Shown: in pieces, positions 17,740-23,650 of the stretch
Layout of the letters: the number at the start of each line of letters is the position of its first letter
How positions within the stretch are numbered: position 1 is the first letter of the stretch
Assembly (NCBI GenBank): GCA_020630245.1
Contig: JAHDBZ010000011.1
Span: forward strand, 4,159 to 27,808
Source of the DNA: Candidatus Altimarinota bacterium
GTDB lineage: Bacteria; Patescibacteriota; Gracilibacteria; UBA4473
Reading direction: 5' to 3'
DNA: 23,650 bases
Translations under genes and position numbers: made by a program
Notes under the pieces: generated by a model
Database searches by the model: none
The model's input: the letters and a program-made list of their open reading frames with translations, nothing else
Told to the model about the DNA's origin: nothing

Positions 17740-17768
17740 ATTCTACGATTTTCCGCTCCTGCAGCCAA
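17740..17768 (-). promoter_or_regulatory. Promoter of the giant-protein operon
   Basis: On the minus strand TTGGCT (17768-17763), a 17-nt spacer and TAGAAT (17745-17740, 5 of 6 to consensus) predict a start near 17733, giving a leader of about 29 nt. The -35 hexamer is identical to that before the TPR gene at 19195. The promoter lies in the gap between the glycosyltransferase stop and the giant gene, so the operon can be expressed independently of the glycosyltransferase. Confidence 0.6.
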
Positions 17769-17812
17769 CAAACCCAGATTGCACAAATACTAATTTTTGG
17801 TCTTATCTGTCT

Positions 17813-18958
17813 TCAGCTCAAAGCAGACAAATAAACCGACAAAGTATCGTCCGCGCAGCGGTCCCAACTAAAGTCTTTTATCCGTTCTTTTCCAGCCGTC
17901 ACAAGTCCTTGCTGATGCGCCTCACTACCCAATACCTGATCCATAACACGAGCCATATCTTTGGGGCTTTTCGGATCAAAATATTCCACCGCCTCTCCAC
18001 ACACCTCTGGTACAGAAGCAATTCGCGAAGCGACCACGGGCGTTTCGCACACCATGGCTTCTAGCGGCGGTAATCCAAATCCTTCATACAAGGTGGGAAA
18101 CACATACAGCGTCGCCGCTCCAAACAGCGCCTTTAGGTCGTTAAAATCTACCAATCCGACCGTTTTTACCGCTTCTGTAAGTGCTAGTTTTTCAATCGTC
18201 TGCAAGACTTCTGGATAATAAGGATCCGGCTTTCCGGTAATTACTAAGCCCAACTCTGGATGCGTTTCGCGCACCATGGCAAAGGCCCGGATCAGACGCG
18301 GCAGATTTTTGTGCTCACGCCAATTCCCAGTGTAGAGCAAAAATTGCTCCGGGAGCTCAAATTTAGTTTGAACTCTAGCCCGTTCCGCTGGGTCCACTGG
18401 GGCAAACTCTGGCGAAGGCGCAATATGGATCGGTGTCATTTTCGCCTTAGCGATGCCAAATAAACGCACCACATCGGATTTGGTGTTTTTAGAAACGGTA
18501 ATGATATGTCGCGCACTTTTGACTGCATTACGGATTACCAGTTGATAGCCGAGCTTCCGATACCAGGTATTCATTTTTTTCCCTGGATAGAAAGAAATTG
18601 TTGTGTCATGAATTGTGACCACGAACGGCTTTCGATACAAAAGCGGCAGATTAAAATGGGTAAAATGCACCAGGTCACATTTTTCCTTATAAAGAATCTT
18701 GAGAAACTTCCACTGCTCGGCCAGGCTGTAATGCCCAGCATTAACCCGTACTTTTTTGACATGCGGTGGAAAATCAAACTGCTCAAACTGCGGATCATTG
18801 AGAAAAATCACCCACTCCACCGCTCGCTGCTCACCGCTCACCACTAACTCTTGCTGCTCAAACAACCGCTTCGTCAGCTCAAAGTTATACCGCCCAATCC
18901 CTGTAAAAGCATCGGAAAACATCCGAGCGTCGATACCGATGCGAAACGATTTCGTCAT
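17813..18958 (-). CDS. GT4-family glycosyltransferase
   Basis: A retaining GT-B enzyme that likely transfers a sugar from a nucleotide donor to a lipid-linked or envelope glycan acceptor at the cytoplasmic face of the membrane. The 381-residue product begins RIGIDARMFSDAFTGIGRY (glycine loop of the acceptor domain) and continues with FVVTIHDTTISFYP and ITVSKNTKSDV. The donor domain holds YTGNWREHKNLPRLIRAF (about 208-225) and the EX7E motif EGFGLPPLE (about 292-300), which binds the donor in this family. I chose the ATG at 18958 over one at 19012, because the extra 18 residues do not look like family sequence and would place the start among tRNA promoter elements. Residues 34-50 are encoded by a 7-bp-period repeat and look like an insertion in a loop after the first helix. 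Substrate cannot be told. Confidence 0.92.
   Translation of the reverse strand: MTKSFRIGIDARMFSDAFTGIGRYNFELTKRLFEQQELVVSGEQRAVEWVIFLNDPQFEQFDFPPHVKKVRVNAGHYSLAEQWKFLKILYKEKCDLVHFTHFNLPLLYRKPFVVTIHDTTISFYPGKKMNTWYRKLGYQLVIRNAVKSARHIITVSKNTKSDVVRLFGIAKAKMTPIHIAPSPEFAPVDPAERARVQTKFELPEQFLLYTGNWREHKNLPRLIRAFAMVRETHPELGLVITGKPDPYYPEVLQTIEKLALTEAVKTVGLVDFNDLKALFGAATLYVFPTLYEGFGLPPLEAMVCETPVVASRIASVPEVCGEAVEYFDPKSPKDMARVMDQVLGSEAHQQGLVTAGKERIKDFSWDRCADDTLSVYLSALS
18818..18845. repeat. 7-bp tandem tract inside the glycosyltransferase gene
   Basis: On the plus strand four units (CACCGCT, CGCTGCT, CACCGCT, CACCACT) run in register, flanked by degraded units back to about 18811 and forward to 18859. 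On the coding strand this reads as AGCGGTG-type units and encodes residues within 34-50. The consensus matches the tract at 3586-3613. Confidence 0.7.
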
Positions 18959-18984
18959 TCTATCAAATCCTAAACCAAATCGAC

Positions 18985-19013
18985 TTGCAGATAAAGGTGG
19001 TCCTGCATACAAT
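18985..19013 (+). promoter_or_regulatory. Candidate promoter of tRNA-His
   Basis: TTGCAG (18985-18990), a 17-nt spacer and TACAAT (19008-19013, 5 of 6) predict a start near 19020, about 25 nt before the tRNA. The spacing and -10 are good; the -35 is moderate. Confidence 0.5.
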
Positions 19014-19019
19014 CGCTCG

Positions 19020-19036
19020 GCTTCTATCGCAGAAGC
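19020..19036 (+). other. Perfect 6-bp hairpin in the tRNA-His 5' leader
   Basis: GCTTCT (19020-19025), a 5-nt loop and AGAAGC (19031-19036) form a perfect stem starting at the predicted transcription start and ending 8 nt before the tRNA G-1. It could protect or structure the pre-tRNA 5' end. There is no T-run, so it is not a terminator in the plus direction. Confidence 0.5.
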
Positions 19037-19044
19037 AGGACGGC

Positions 19045-19120
19045 GGCGAGTGTAGCTCAGTGGTAGAGCAGCGGTTTGTGGTACCGCTGGCCGTGGGTTC
19101 GATCCCCATCACTCGCCCCA
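19045..19120 (+). tRNA. tRNA-His (GTG anticodon), CCA encoded
   Basis: A complete cloverleaf can be drawn: G-1 at 19045, acceptor GCGAGTG (19046-19052) pairing perfectly with CACTCGC, T8 and A9, D-arm GCTC/GAGC, anticodon stem GCGGT/ACCGC with loop TTGTGGT (anticodon GTG), and T-arm GTGGG-TTCGATC-CCCAT. C73 and an encoded CCA close it at 19120. The extra G-1 facing C73 is the identity hallmark of bacterial tRNA-His. TTTTT follows directly, which may help 3' end formation. The neighbours are divergent (glycosyltransferase) and codirectional (TPR protein). Confidence 0.97.
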
Positions 19121-19152
19121 TTTTTGTTCGTGAAAGCAAAACCAAAGTTTTA

Positions 19153-19192
19153 ATTAGCAAACTAGCAAACAAGCAAATTAGCAAACTAATTC
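19153..19192 (+). repeat. 8-bp tandem tract between tRNA-His and the TPR gene
   Basis: Four 8-bp units in register: ATTAGCAA (19153-19160 and 19177-19184), ACTAGCAA (19161-19168), ACAAGCAA (19169-19176), then a degraded fifth unit ACTAATTC. The consensus is AYTAGCAA. The tract ends 2 nt before the -35 of the TPR gene. It is the only tract here with an 8-bp rather than 7-bp period. Confidence 0.8.
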
Positions 19193-19194
19193 GC

Positions 19195-19223
19195 TTGGCT
19201 TTATCGAACACATTTTTTATACT
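19195..19223 (+). promoter_or_regulatory. Promoter of the TPR gene, predicted leaderless
   Basis: TTGGCT (19195-19200), a 17-nt spacer and TATACT (19218-19223, 5 of 6) are followed by exactly 7 nt and then the ATG at 19231. The expected transcription start is therefore the A of the start codon or one base before it. The GGGGG just upstream of the ATG is too close to act as a Shine-Dalgarno. Confidence 0.65.
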
Positions 19224-19230
19224 CTGGGGG

Positions 19231-20757
19231 ATGAAAAAAATTGGCTTTATACTCGCCCTCGCCGTCATCGGCCTGATGGTCGGTTGGTGGACCCAACAAG
19301 GCGGGCTAGACAACATTCTCGGTGCTAATAAAACAGAAGTAAAAGACGAAGTTACTAAACCTCCCGTACGAACGGTACGACGAAAGACTTCGTACCTCGG
19401 ACAAATCCGTACCGCTCGTGAACTCATGGAGCACGACTACTACTCACTCGCCAGTGTCGAGCTAGCGTTGGCGATCAAAGAGAAGCCTAACTTTATCGAA
19501 CCCTATCTCCTACTGGGGGAAATTTACCTGCGTACTAAAGACAACGTCAAACTCACCAATCTACTCGATCAGCTCAACAAGAAATTCCCGGACAATGATG
19601 AGGTGCTGGCGCTGCAAACCCGAAAATGGATCAACGAACGAAAGTTTAGCGAGACACTGTCGCTTCTCGGTGGACTAGAATACGTCCCAGCTCGTTTACG
19701 CCTCTATCAAGCCGTCCTCCTAGCCTTGCAAAACGACCAAGACGGAGCGCGAGCGATCCTAGAAGAACTCGAAAAGGTAGATATTAAAGACAAAGACTTC
19801 ATCCTTACTAACGAAGGTATCGTGGATCAATCTGGTGAAGCCGAAGGTGATTTTCTACGGGCGGAAGAAGCCAAAAAAGTAATCGATCTAATTATCGTCT
19901 ATGATGAATTTGATGCGCTTGCAGAAGGAAAAAACGCCCATCTTTTTGCCGAAATCGCGCAGGCTTTAGCGAGTAACGAAGAAGCTTTCCTAGCACAAGA
20001 ATTTGCCGATGTAGCTATCAAAGAAGACGTCAGCTATATCGATGCCTGGGTACTGCGTGGTTACAGTCATCTACTCATGCAGGATTATCCAGCCGCGCTA
20101 CAAGATCTACGCTATGCCTACGAGCTCGACCCAATCCGTCCAGAAGTACACTACTTCTTGGCCCTAGCGCTTTACGAAAACAAGAACTTTGACGAAGCCG
20201 CCCTGTTTTTTGAGAAATCACTCGAGTATGATTTCCAATTTAGTGAAGAAGTACGCTGGAAACTGCTCGAAATCTTCGCCCGTCAGAAAAAATACGATCG
20301 TGTCCTAGAGCTATACAAAGAACTTCTCAATTTTGAAACCGAACCTGAAAAATTCTCAAGTGCCGTCCATACTGCCGTAGATCTAATGCAAAAGCCCGAG
20401 GTAGCACTCGAGTTCACGGAAATTCTCATGGCGAAGAACCCAGACGATATTTTTTCTCGCAATATCCATGCTTGGGCGCTAATTGCGAATAATAAGGACG
20501 AAGATGCCGAAACACTCCTAACTGACACACTGCTACTCGATGACCAAAACCCTCGAACGCATCTCAACCTAGGATTACTAGCGGAAAACAAAGAAAACTT
20601 CGAGCAAGCACGTGAGTATTATCAAAATGCTTATGAATACGGCCAAGCACGTGATGGATTTACCTCGATTGTCAACCTGGCTGTCGGAAAATACAATGAA
20701 CTAGTCGAAATCGAAAACGCCGCTCGATCCCCCGAAACTACCAGTGTAGAAGGTTAA
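19231..20757 (+). CDS. Membrane-anchored TPR-repeat protein
   Basis: A protein-protein interaction scaffold; no enzyme domain seen. The 508-residue product has one N-terminal hydrophobic helix (residues 4-20, IGFILALAVIGLMVGWW), which looks like a membrane anchor without a cleavage site, a short linker, and then helical pairs of the TPR type. Clear units include LMEHDYYSLASVELALAIKEKPNFIEPYLLLGEIYL (about 68-103), DAWVLRGYSHLLMQDYPAALQDLRYAYELDP (about 270-300) and THLNLGLLAENKENFEQAREYYQNAYEYG near the C-terminus. The start at 19231 was chosen because the same frame extends upstream through the 8-bp tract and the tRNA gene, which cannot be coding. Codirectional with purF but separated by its own gap and promoter. 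Role unknown; an envelope assembly function is plausible from the anchor alone. Confidence 0.88.
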   Translation: MKKIGFILALAVIGLMVGWWTQQGGLDNILGANKTEVKDEVTKPPVRTVRRKTSYLGQIRTARELMEHDYYSLASVELALAIKEKPNFIEPYLLLGEIYLRTKDNVKLTNLLDQLNKKFPDNDEVLALQTRKWINERKFSETLSLLGGLEYVPARLRLYQAVLLALQNDQDGARAILEELEKVDIKDKDFILTNEGIVDQSGEAEGDFLRAEEAKKVIDLIIVYDEFDALAEGKNAHLFAEIAQALASNEEAFLAQEFADVAIKEDVSYIDAWVLRGYSHLLMQDYPAALQDLRYAYELDPIRPEVHYFLALALYENKNFDEAALFFEKSLEYDFQFSEEVRWKLLEIFARQKKYDRVLELYKELLNFETEPEKFSSAVHTAVDLMQKPEVALEFTEILMAKNPDDIFSRNIHAWALIANNKDEDAETLLTDTLLLDDQNPRTHLNLGLLAENKENFEQAREYYQNAYEYGQARDGFTSIVNLAVGKYNELVEIENAARSPETTSVEG

Positions 20758-20759
20758 GT

Positions 20760-20794
20760 ACTTCTCGCTCCTCACTTCAAACTTCTAACTTCGT
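20760..20794 (+). repeat. Five-unit 7-bp-period tract after the TPR gene
   Basis: Five heptamers in register, from ACTTCTC and GCTCCTC through ACTTCAA and ACTTCTA to ACTTCGT, beginning 3 nt after the TAA stop (20755-20757). The tract ends 8 nt before the purF -35 hexamer. The unit and phase match the tract at 4256-4304. Confidence 0.75.
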
Positions 20795-20802
20795 TTATTC
20801 CG

Positions 20803-20830
20803 TTGCCAAACGCATATTTTTTGTTAGAGT
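20803..20830 (+). promoter_or_regulatory. Candidate promoter of the purF operon
   Basis: TTGCCA (20803-20808), a 16-nt spacer and TAGAGT (20825-20830, 4 of 6) predict a start near 20837 and a leader of about 20 nt. The leader is C/A-rich, unstructured and has no SD. I saw no PurR-type palindrome or purine-riboswitch fold in the 100-bp gap. Confidence 0.4.
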
Positions 20831-20857
20831 CGGGCCGCAACCAAACCCCTCCCCTGA

Positions 20858-22348
20858 ATGTGTGGAATTATTGGCATTGCCAAACGAAACGAAGAGGTCT
20901 TCCCCGACCTATATGATGGCCTACTCATGCTCCAACACCGCGGACAAGATTCTGCGGGGATGGTAACCCTCAGTGGGGACTTTTTTCATGCGCATAAAGA
21001 CAATGGACTCGTAAAGGATGTCTTTTTACCGGAACAAGCCAAAAAGCTGACCGGAACCATGGGGCTTGGACACGTGCGCTATCCAACGGCTGGGACGCTT
21101 AGCGTAGAGGAAGCACAGCCTTTCTTTGTAAATGCGCCATTCGGGATTTACCTAATTCACAACGGGAACCTAACCAATACGCAGGAACTCCGTGAACGAA
21201 TCCAGACGAGCTACCGACGCTACCTACGAACCAAATCTGACTCTGAAGTCCTACTCAATGTCTTTGCAGACAAGATCTACCAAGCCATGAAAGCTGATCC
21301 ACAGCTCACGGATGAAGCAGCCCTCTTTGCTGGTACGACGGAGTTAATGAAAAAATTAAAAGGCGCCTACAGTATCATTACCTTAGTTCATGGACTCGGG
21401 CTCTTTGCCTTCCGGGACCCAAACGGTATCCGACCTCTTTCCCTCGGTCGACGACAAACTTCAAAAGGAGAAGAATGGGCCTTTGCTTCAGAGGACGTGG
21501 CCTTTGCCACCATTGGCTTTGAAAAGGTACGTGATGTCGCCCCTGGAGAGGCCATTCTCATTGATCTGGATGGCAAAATGCACTCGGTTCAGTGTGTCCC
21601 AGGGAAATTAACGCCGTGTATCTTCGAATACGTATATCTTGCGCGTCCAGACTCGATGCTCGATGGCATCTCTGTGTACAAATTCCAACTTCGTCTCGGA
21701 CAAGCCCTTGCGAAGCAAATTAAAGCCGCCAATCTAGAAATCGATTCGGTGATACCCGTCCCCGACTCTTCTCGACACGCTGCGTTAGAACTGGCCAAAG
21801 AAATCGGTGTTAAATACCGTGAAGGCCTAGTCAAAAATCGCTACGTCGGACGCACCTTTATCATGCCCGGCCAAGAACTTCGTAAAAAATCCGTTCGTCG
21901 CAAACTCAACGCGATCAATCTCGAATTCCGTAATCGGAATATCTTGCTCGTAGACGACTCAATCGTCCGTGGTACGACTATCAAACAAATCATCGCCATG
22001 TGTCGCAAAGCCGGAGCCAATAAAATTTATGTCGCCAGTGCCGCCCCGCCAGTGCAATTTCCGAATGTGTATGGTATCGATATGCCAAACCGAGCAGAAC
22101 TCATCGCTCACGGACTTAAAACCGAAGAAATCTGCAAGCTCATCGGCGCTGATGGTCTCTTTTACCAAGACATTAATGATATGATTTGGGCAGCTAAAGA
22201 GGGAAATCCTGATATTACGCAGTTTGACTGCTCTTGTTTCAATGGAGAGTACATTACCGGCGACATCGATCAGGCCTACATTGAAGCCTTAGAGGGCTCT
22301 ACCCGCGTAGCCAAAAAAGCCGAAGAATTTTCTCTCATCAATATTTAG
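20858..22348 (+). CDS. purF: Amidophosphoribosyltransferase PurF, E. coli-like type without Fe-S cysteines
   Basis: PurF catalyses the first committed step of purine synthesis: PRPP plus glutamine to phosphoribosylamine. The 496-residue product starts MCGIIGIA, so after Met removal Cys2 is the glutaminase nucleophile and there is no propeptide. The class II amidotransferase domain (1-230) has LQHRGQDSAGM, GHVRYPTAG and HNGNLTN. The phosphoribosyltransferase domain carries the PRPP loop ILLVDDSIVRGTT (about 360-372). At the positions where B. subtilis-type enzymes have Fe-S ligands, this protein has PNVYGIDMPN (no Cys) and QFDCSCFNGEY, which closely resemble the E. coli enzyme (PNVYGIDMPS, QFECSVFNG, from memory). 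It is therefore expected not to hold a 4Fe-4S cluster. It is followed at 10 nt by a membrane protein gene and then purM. Confidence 0.98.
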   Translation: MCGIIGIAKRNEEVFPDLYDGLLMLQHRGQDSAGMVTLSGDFFHAHKDNGLVKDVFLPEQAKKLTGTMGLGHVRYPTAGTLSVEEAQPFFVNAPFGIYLIHNGNLTNTQELRERIQTSYRRYLRTKSDSEVLLNVFADKIYQAMKADPQLTDEAALFAGTTELMKKLKGAYSIITLVHGLGLFAFRDPNGIRPLSLGRRQTSKGEEWAFASEDVAFATIGFEKVRDVAPGEAILIDLDGKMHSVQCVPGKLTPCIFEYVYLARPDSMLDGISVYKFQLRLGQALAKQIKAANLEIDSVIPVPDSSRHAALELAKEIGVKYREGLVKNRYVGRTFIMPGQELRKKSVRRKLNAINLEFRNRNILLVDDSIVRGTTIKQIIAMCRKAGANKIYVASAAPPVQFPNVYGIDMPNRAELIAHGLKTEEICKLIGADGLFYQDINDMIWAAKEGNPDITQFDCSCFNGEYITGDIDQAYIEALEGSTRVAKKAEEFSLINI

Positions 22349-22358
22349 ACCTTCATAA

Positions 22359-23240
22359 ATGATAACTTTTGCTGATCTCCTTTCTCCATTTCGTCGCCAG
22401 TTAGCGCTTCTTATTGGGAGTTTTATCATCTTTTTTGCACTCACGCTAGGACTGCTATATTACGGTCTACCAACGACCAATAAAACGACTCTTTATTTTT
22501 CGGTAAAACCAGTCGCTACCGAGCAAAGCATTAATTCTTTTGACCCGATCGAAAGCACTATGAAAGCGGCTGAGGGTATTGCTGGCTGGGCCAAAAACCC
22601 CTCTTTCAGGCAAACCATCATGGATCGTTCAGGAATACAAATTCACAACTTTAAACGCAAGATCTCTGCTCGTAAGCAAGATCGTATCAATGTCTTCTGG
22701 ACCCTTAATTTAGAACCAGGACAAGAAGGCATCATTGATGCCACACGAACGACGATCGAGGAAACTTTTGCTACTTGGAATGATGCCAATGCTTCGCCTT
22801 ACGCTATGACGCCAATCCAAACCTACACCGAAGGACGAACCATTCCGCTAAGCTGGCTGATTGCCTTTAGTCTCGTGTTAGCCGCTGGCCTAGCGACACT
22901 GCTCGTACTCTTTCAGGATATTCTCAAAGGACGGCTCAGCTTCGAACACCAAATTCGCCAGATTTTTGGCAATAGTCCTCTGCTCAAAGTTTCTGAAAAA
23001 CTCGGCAGTCACGACGAAAAATTACTGGAAAGATTTATTCTAACCTTTACTTCTCCTCGCTTGATTGGTACTTTTCCAGAAGCCGAGAAACATTTCTCTC
23101 TGGCGCCAACAGACGCTATCGATGAAACCATTGATACGCCAATTTTAATCGTACAAATGGGAAAAACGACCGTGCGAGAACTGCAAAACATGAAAGCTAT
23201 CTTTGGTGAAGAATGCGGTCTAATTGTTTTTGAAAACTAA
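22359..23240 (+). CDS. Two-TM membrane protein resembling a polysaccharide copolymerase (Wzz-like)
   Basis: The 293-residue product has an N-terminal membrane helix (about 17-36), an extracytoplasmic domain of about 125 residues, a second membrane helix (about 162-184) and a cytoplasmic tail of about 110 residues. This topology, with a Leu/Phe-rich first helix and a second helix after a helical outer domain, is that of chain-length regulators of envelope polysaccharides. I see no Walker A tyrosine-kinase motif in the tail, although TPILIVQMGKTTVRELQNM (about 260-279) has the shape of the last strand and helix of such a domain and could be a relic. Family-level sequence identity is not obvious, so the call is by topology. 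It lies 10 nt after purF and its stop touches the purM ATG, so it is cotranscribed with purine genes. Confidence 0.65.
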   Translation: MITFADLLSPFRRQLALLIGSFIIFFALTLGLLYYGLPTTNKTTLYFSVKPVATEQSINSFDPIESTMKAAEGIAGWAKNPSFRQTIMDRSGIQIHNFKRKISARKQDRINVFWTLNLEPGQEGIIDATRTTIEETFATWNDANASPYAMTPIQTYTEGRTIPLSWLIAFSLVLAAGLATLLVLFQDILKGRLSFEHQIRQIFGNSPLLKVSEKLGSHDEKLLERFILTFTSPRLIGTFPEAEKHFSLAPTDAIDETIDTPILIVQMGKTTVRELQNMKAIFGEECGLIVFEN

Positions 23241-23650
23241 ATGTCTATCGATTACGCAGCGGCTGGAGTCAATATCGAGGCCGGAGATCTGGCCTCCAAA
23301 CACGCTTATACGAACGCTAAAACTACTTTTAGCAGTCGTGATGGTCTGATAGGTCAACCATACAACCTAGAAGGCGGTTTTGCTGGCGTGCTCGATATGG
23401 GTGATTGTTTATTGCTACAAAACGATGATGGCGTCGGTACTAAGGCCGAAATCGCCGAACGAGTCGGTGACTACAGTACTCTGGGAGAAGACTTGCTCTG
23501 CATGGTGGCGGACGATGCTATCTGCCTCGGCGCCGAAACCATTTCGATCACCAACACCTTTGACGTACCAAAAGTCGAGCCAGAAGCCATTAACCAGATG
23601 ACGGCTTCACTTGCTCGCATTGCCCGAAGTCAAAAAATTGTTCTCCCCGG
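23241..23650 (+). CDS. purM: Phosphoribosylformylglycinamidine cyclo-ligase PurM (AIR synthetase), truncated by the window edge
   Basis: PurM closes the imidazole ring, converting FGAM to AIR with ATP in the fifth step of purine synthesis. I read 136 codons from the ATG at 23241, which directly follows the TAA of the upstream gene; the frame is open at the right edge. The family N-terminus is clear: SIDYAAAGVNIEAGD (residues 2-16), GGFAGVLDMG, and the nucleotide/metal loop NDDGVGTKAEIAE (about 62-74), followed by DLLCMVADDAICLGAE. Usual length is about 340 residues, so roughly 60 percent is missing. It shares an operon with purF. No SD is visible (GAAAACTAA before the ATG). Confidence 0.96.
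   Translation, partial: MSIDYAAAGVNIEAGDLASKHAYTNAKTTFSSRDGLIGQPYNLEGGFAGVLDMGDCLLLQNDDGVGTKAEIAERVGDYSTLGEDLLCMVADDAICLGAETISITNTFDVPKVEPEAINQMTASLARIARSQKIVLP

Noticed and set aside
18959..19012. Longer N-terminus for the glycosyltransferase (start at 19012)
   Set aside because: The extra 18 residues precede the canonical RIGIDARM start of the family and overlap the tRNA promoter region; 18958 is the better start.
18985..19230. Upstream extension of the TPR protein frame (start at 18985)
   Set aside because: The extension reads through the tRNA-His gene, the 8-bp tract and the promoter; the ATG at 19231 begins a normal membrane anchor.
20758..20857. Purine riboswitch or PurR box upstream of purF
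   Set aside because: The 100-bp gap is taken up by the 7-bp tract and promoter; no three-way-junction elements or palindromic operator are visible.

Overview
The window reads as a bacterial chromosome segment with densely packed genes, standard code (TGA is used as a stop), and no phage, IS or CRISPR machinery. The best guess is a member of the Patescibacteria (Candidate Phyla Radiation). This rests on a SecA lacking the C-terminal zinc/SecB-binding tail, a 3,444-residue secreted multidomain protein followed by small secreted helical proteins of a kind I recall from CPR genomes, and start codons with no convincing Shine-Dalgarno sequence. The phylum assignment is inference; no rRNA or ribosomal protein is present to confirm it.

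Layout. Positions 1-817 (minus) hold a left-truncated tRNA uridine hydroxylase gene (trhO), divergent from secA (944-3499, plus). A small secreted Cys-containing protein follows (3574-4251, plus) and converges on a four-gene minus-strand operon (17703 down to 4387). That operon is headed by the giant surface protein (7369-17703) and followed by three signal-peptide proteins joined by 1-nt (TAATG) or 4-nt (ATGA) overlaps, so the four products are almost certainly made together and exported, probably through SecA. A GT4 glycosyltransferase (17813-18958, minus) lies upstream of the giant gene. It is divergent from a tRNA-His gene (19045-19120, plus) and a membrane-anchored TPR protein (19231-20757). 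The right end is a purine operon: purF, a two-TM polysaccharide-copolymerase-like protein, and the start of purM, which runs off the edge.

Two themes run through the non-coding DNA. First, short tracts with a strict 7-bp period (one with 8 bp) sit at gene ends and beside promoters, and in two places appear to have entered coding sequence: the signal peptide at 3574 and the N-terminal domain of the glycosyltransferase. Second, several genes have sigma70-like promoters whose predicted start site falls at or just before the ATG (leaderless), and the rest have short A/C-rich leaders without an SD. The most novel-looking system is the giant-protein operon, which I interpret as a cell-surface assembly of unknown function. 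No intergenic gap exceeds about 135 bp.
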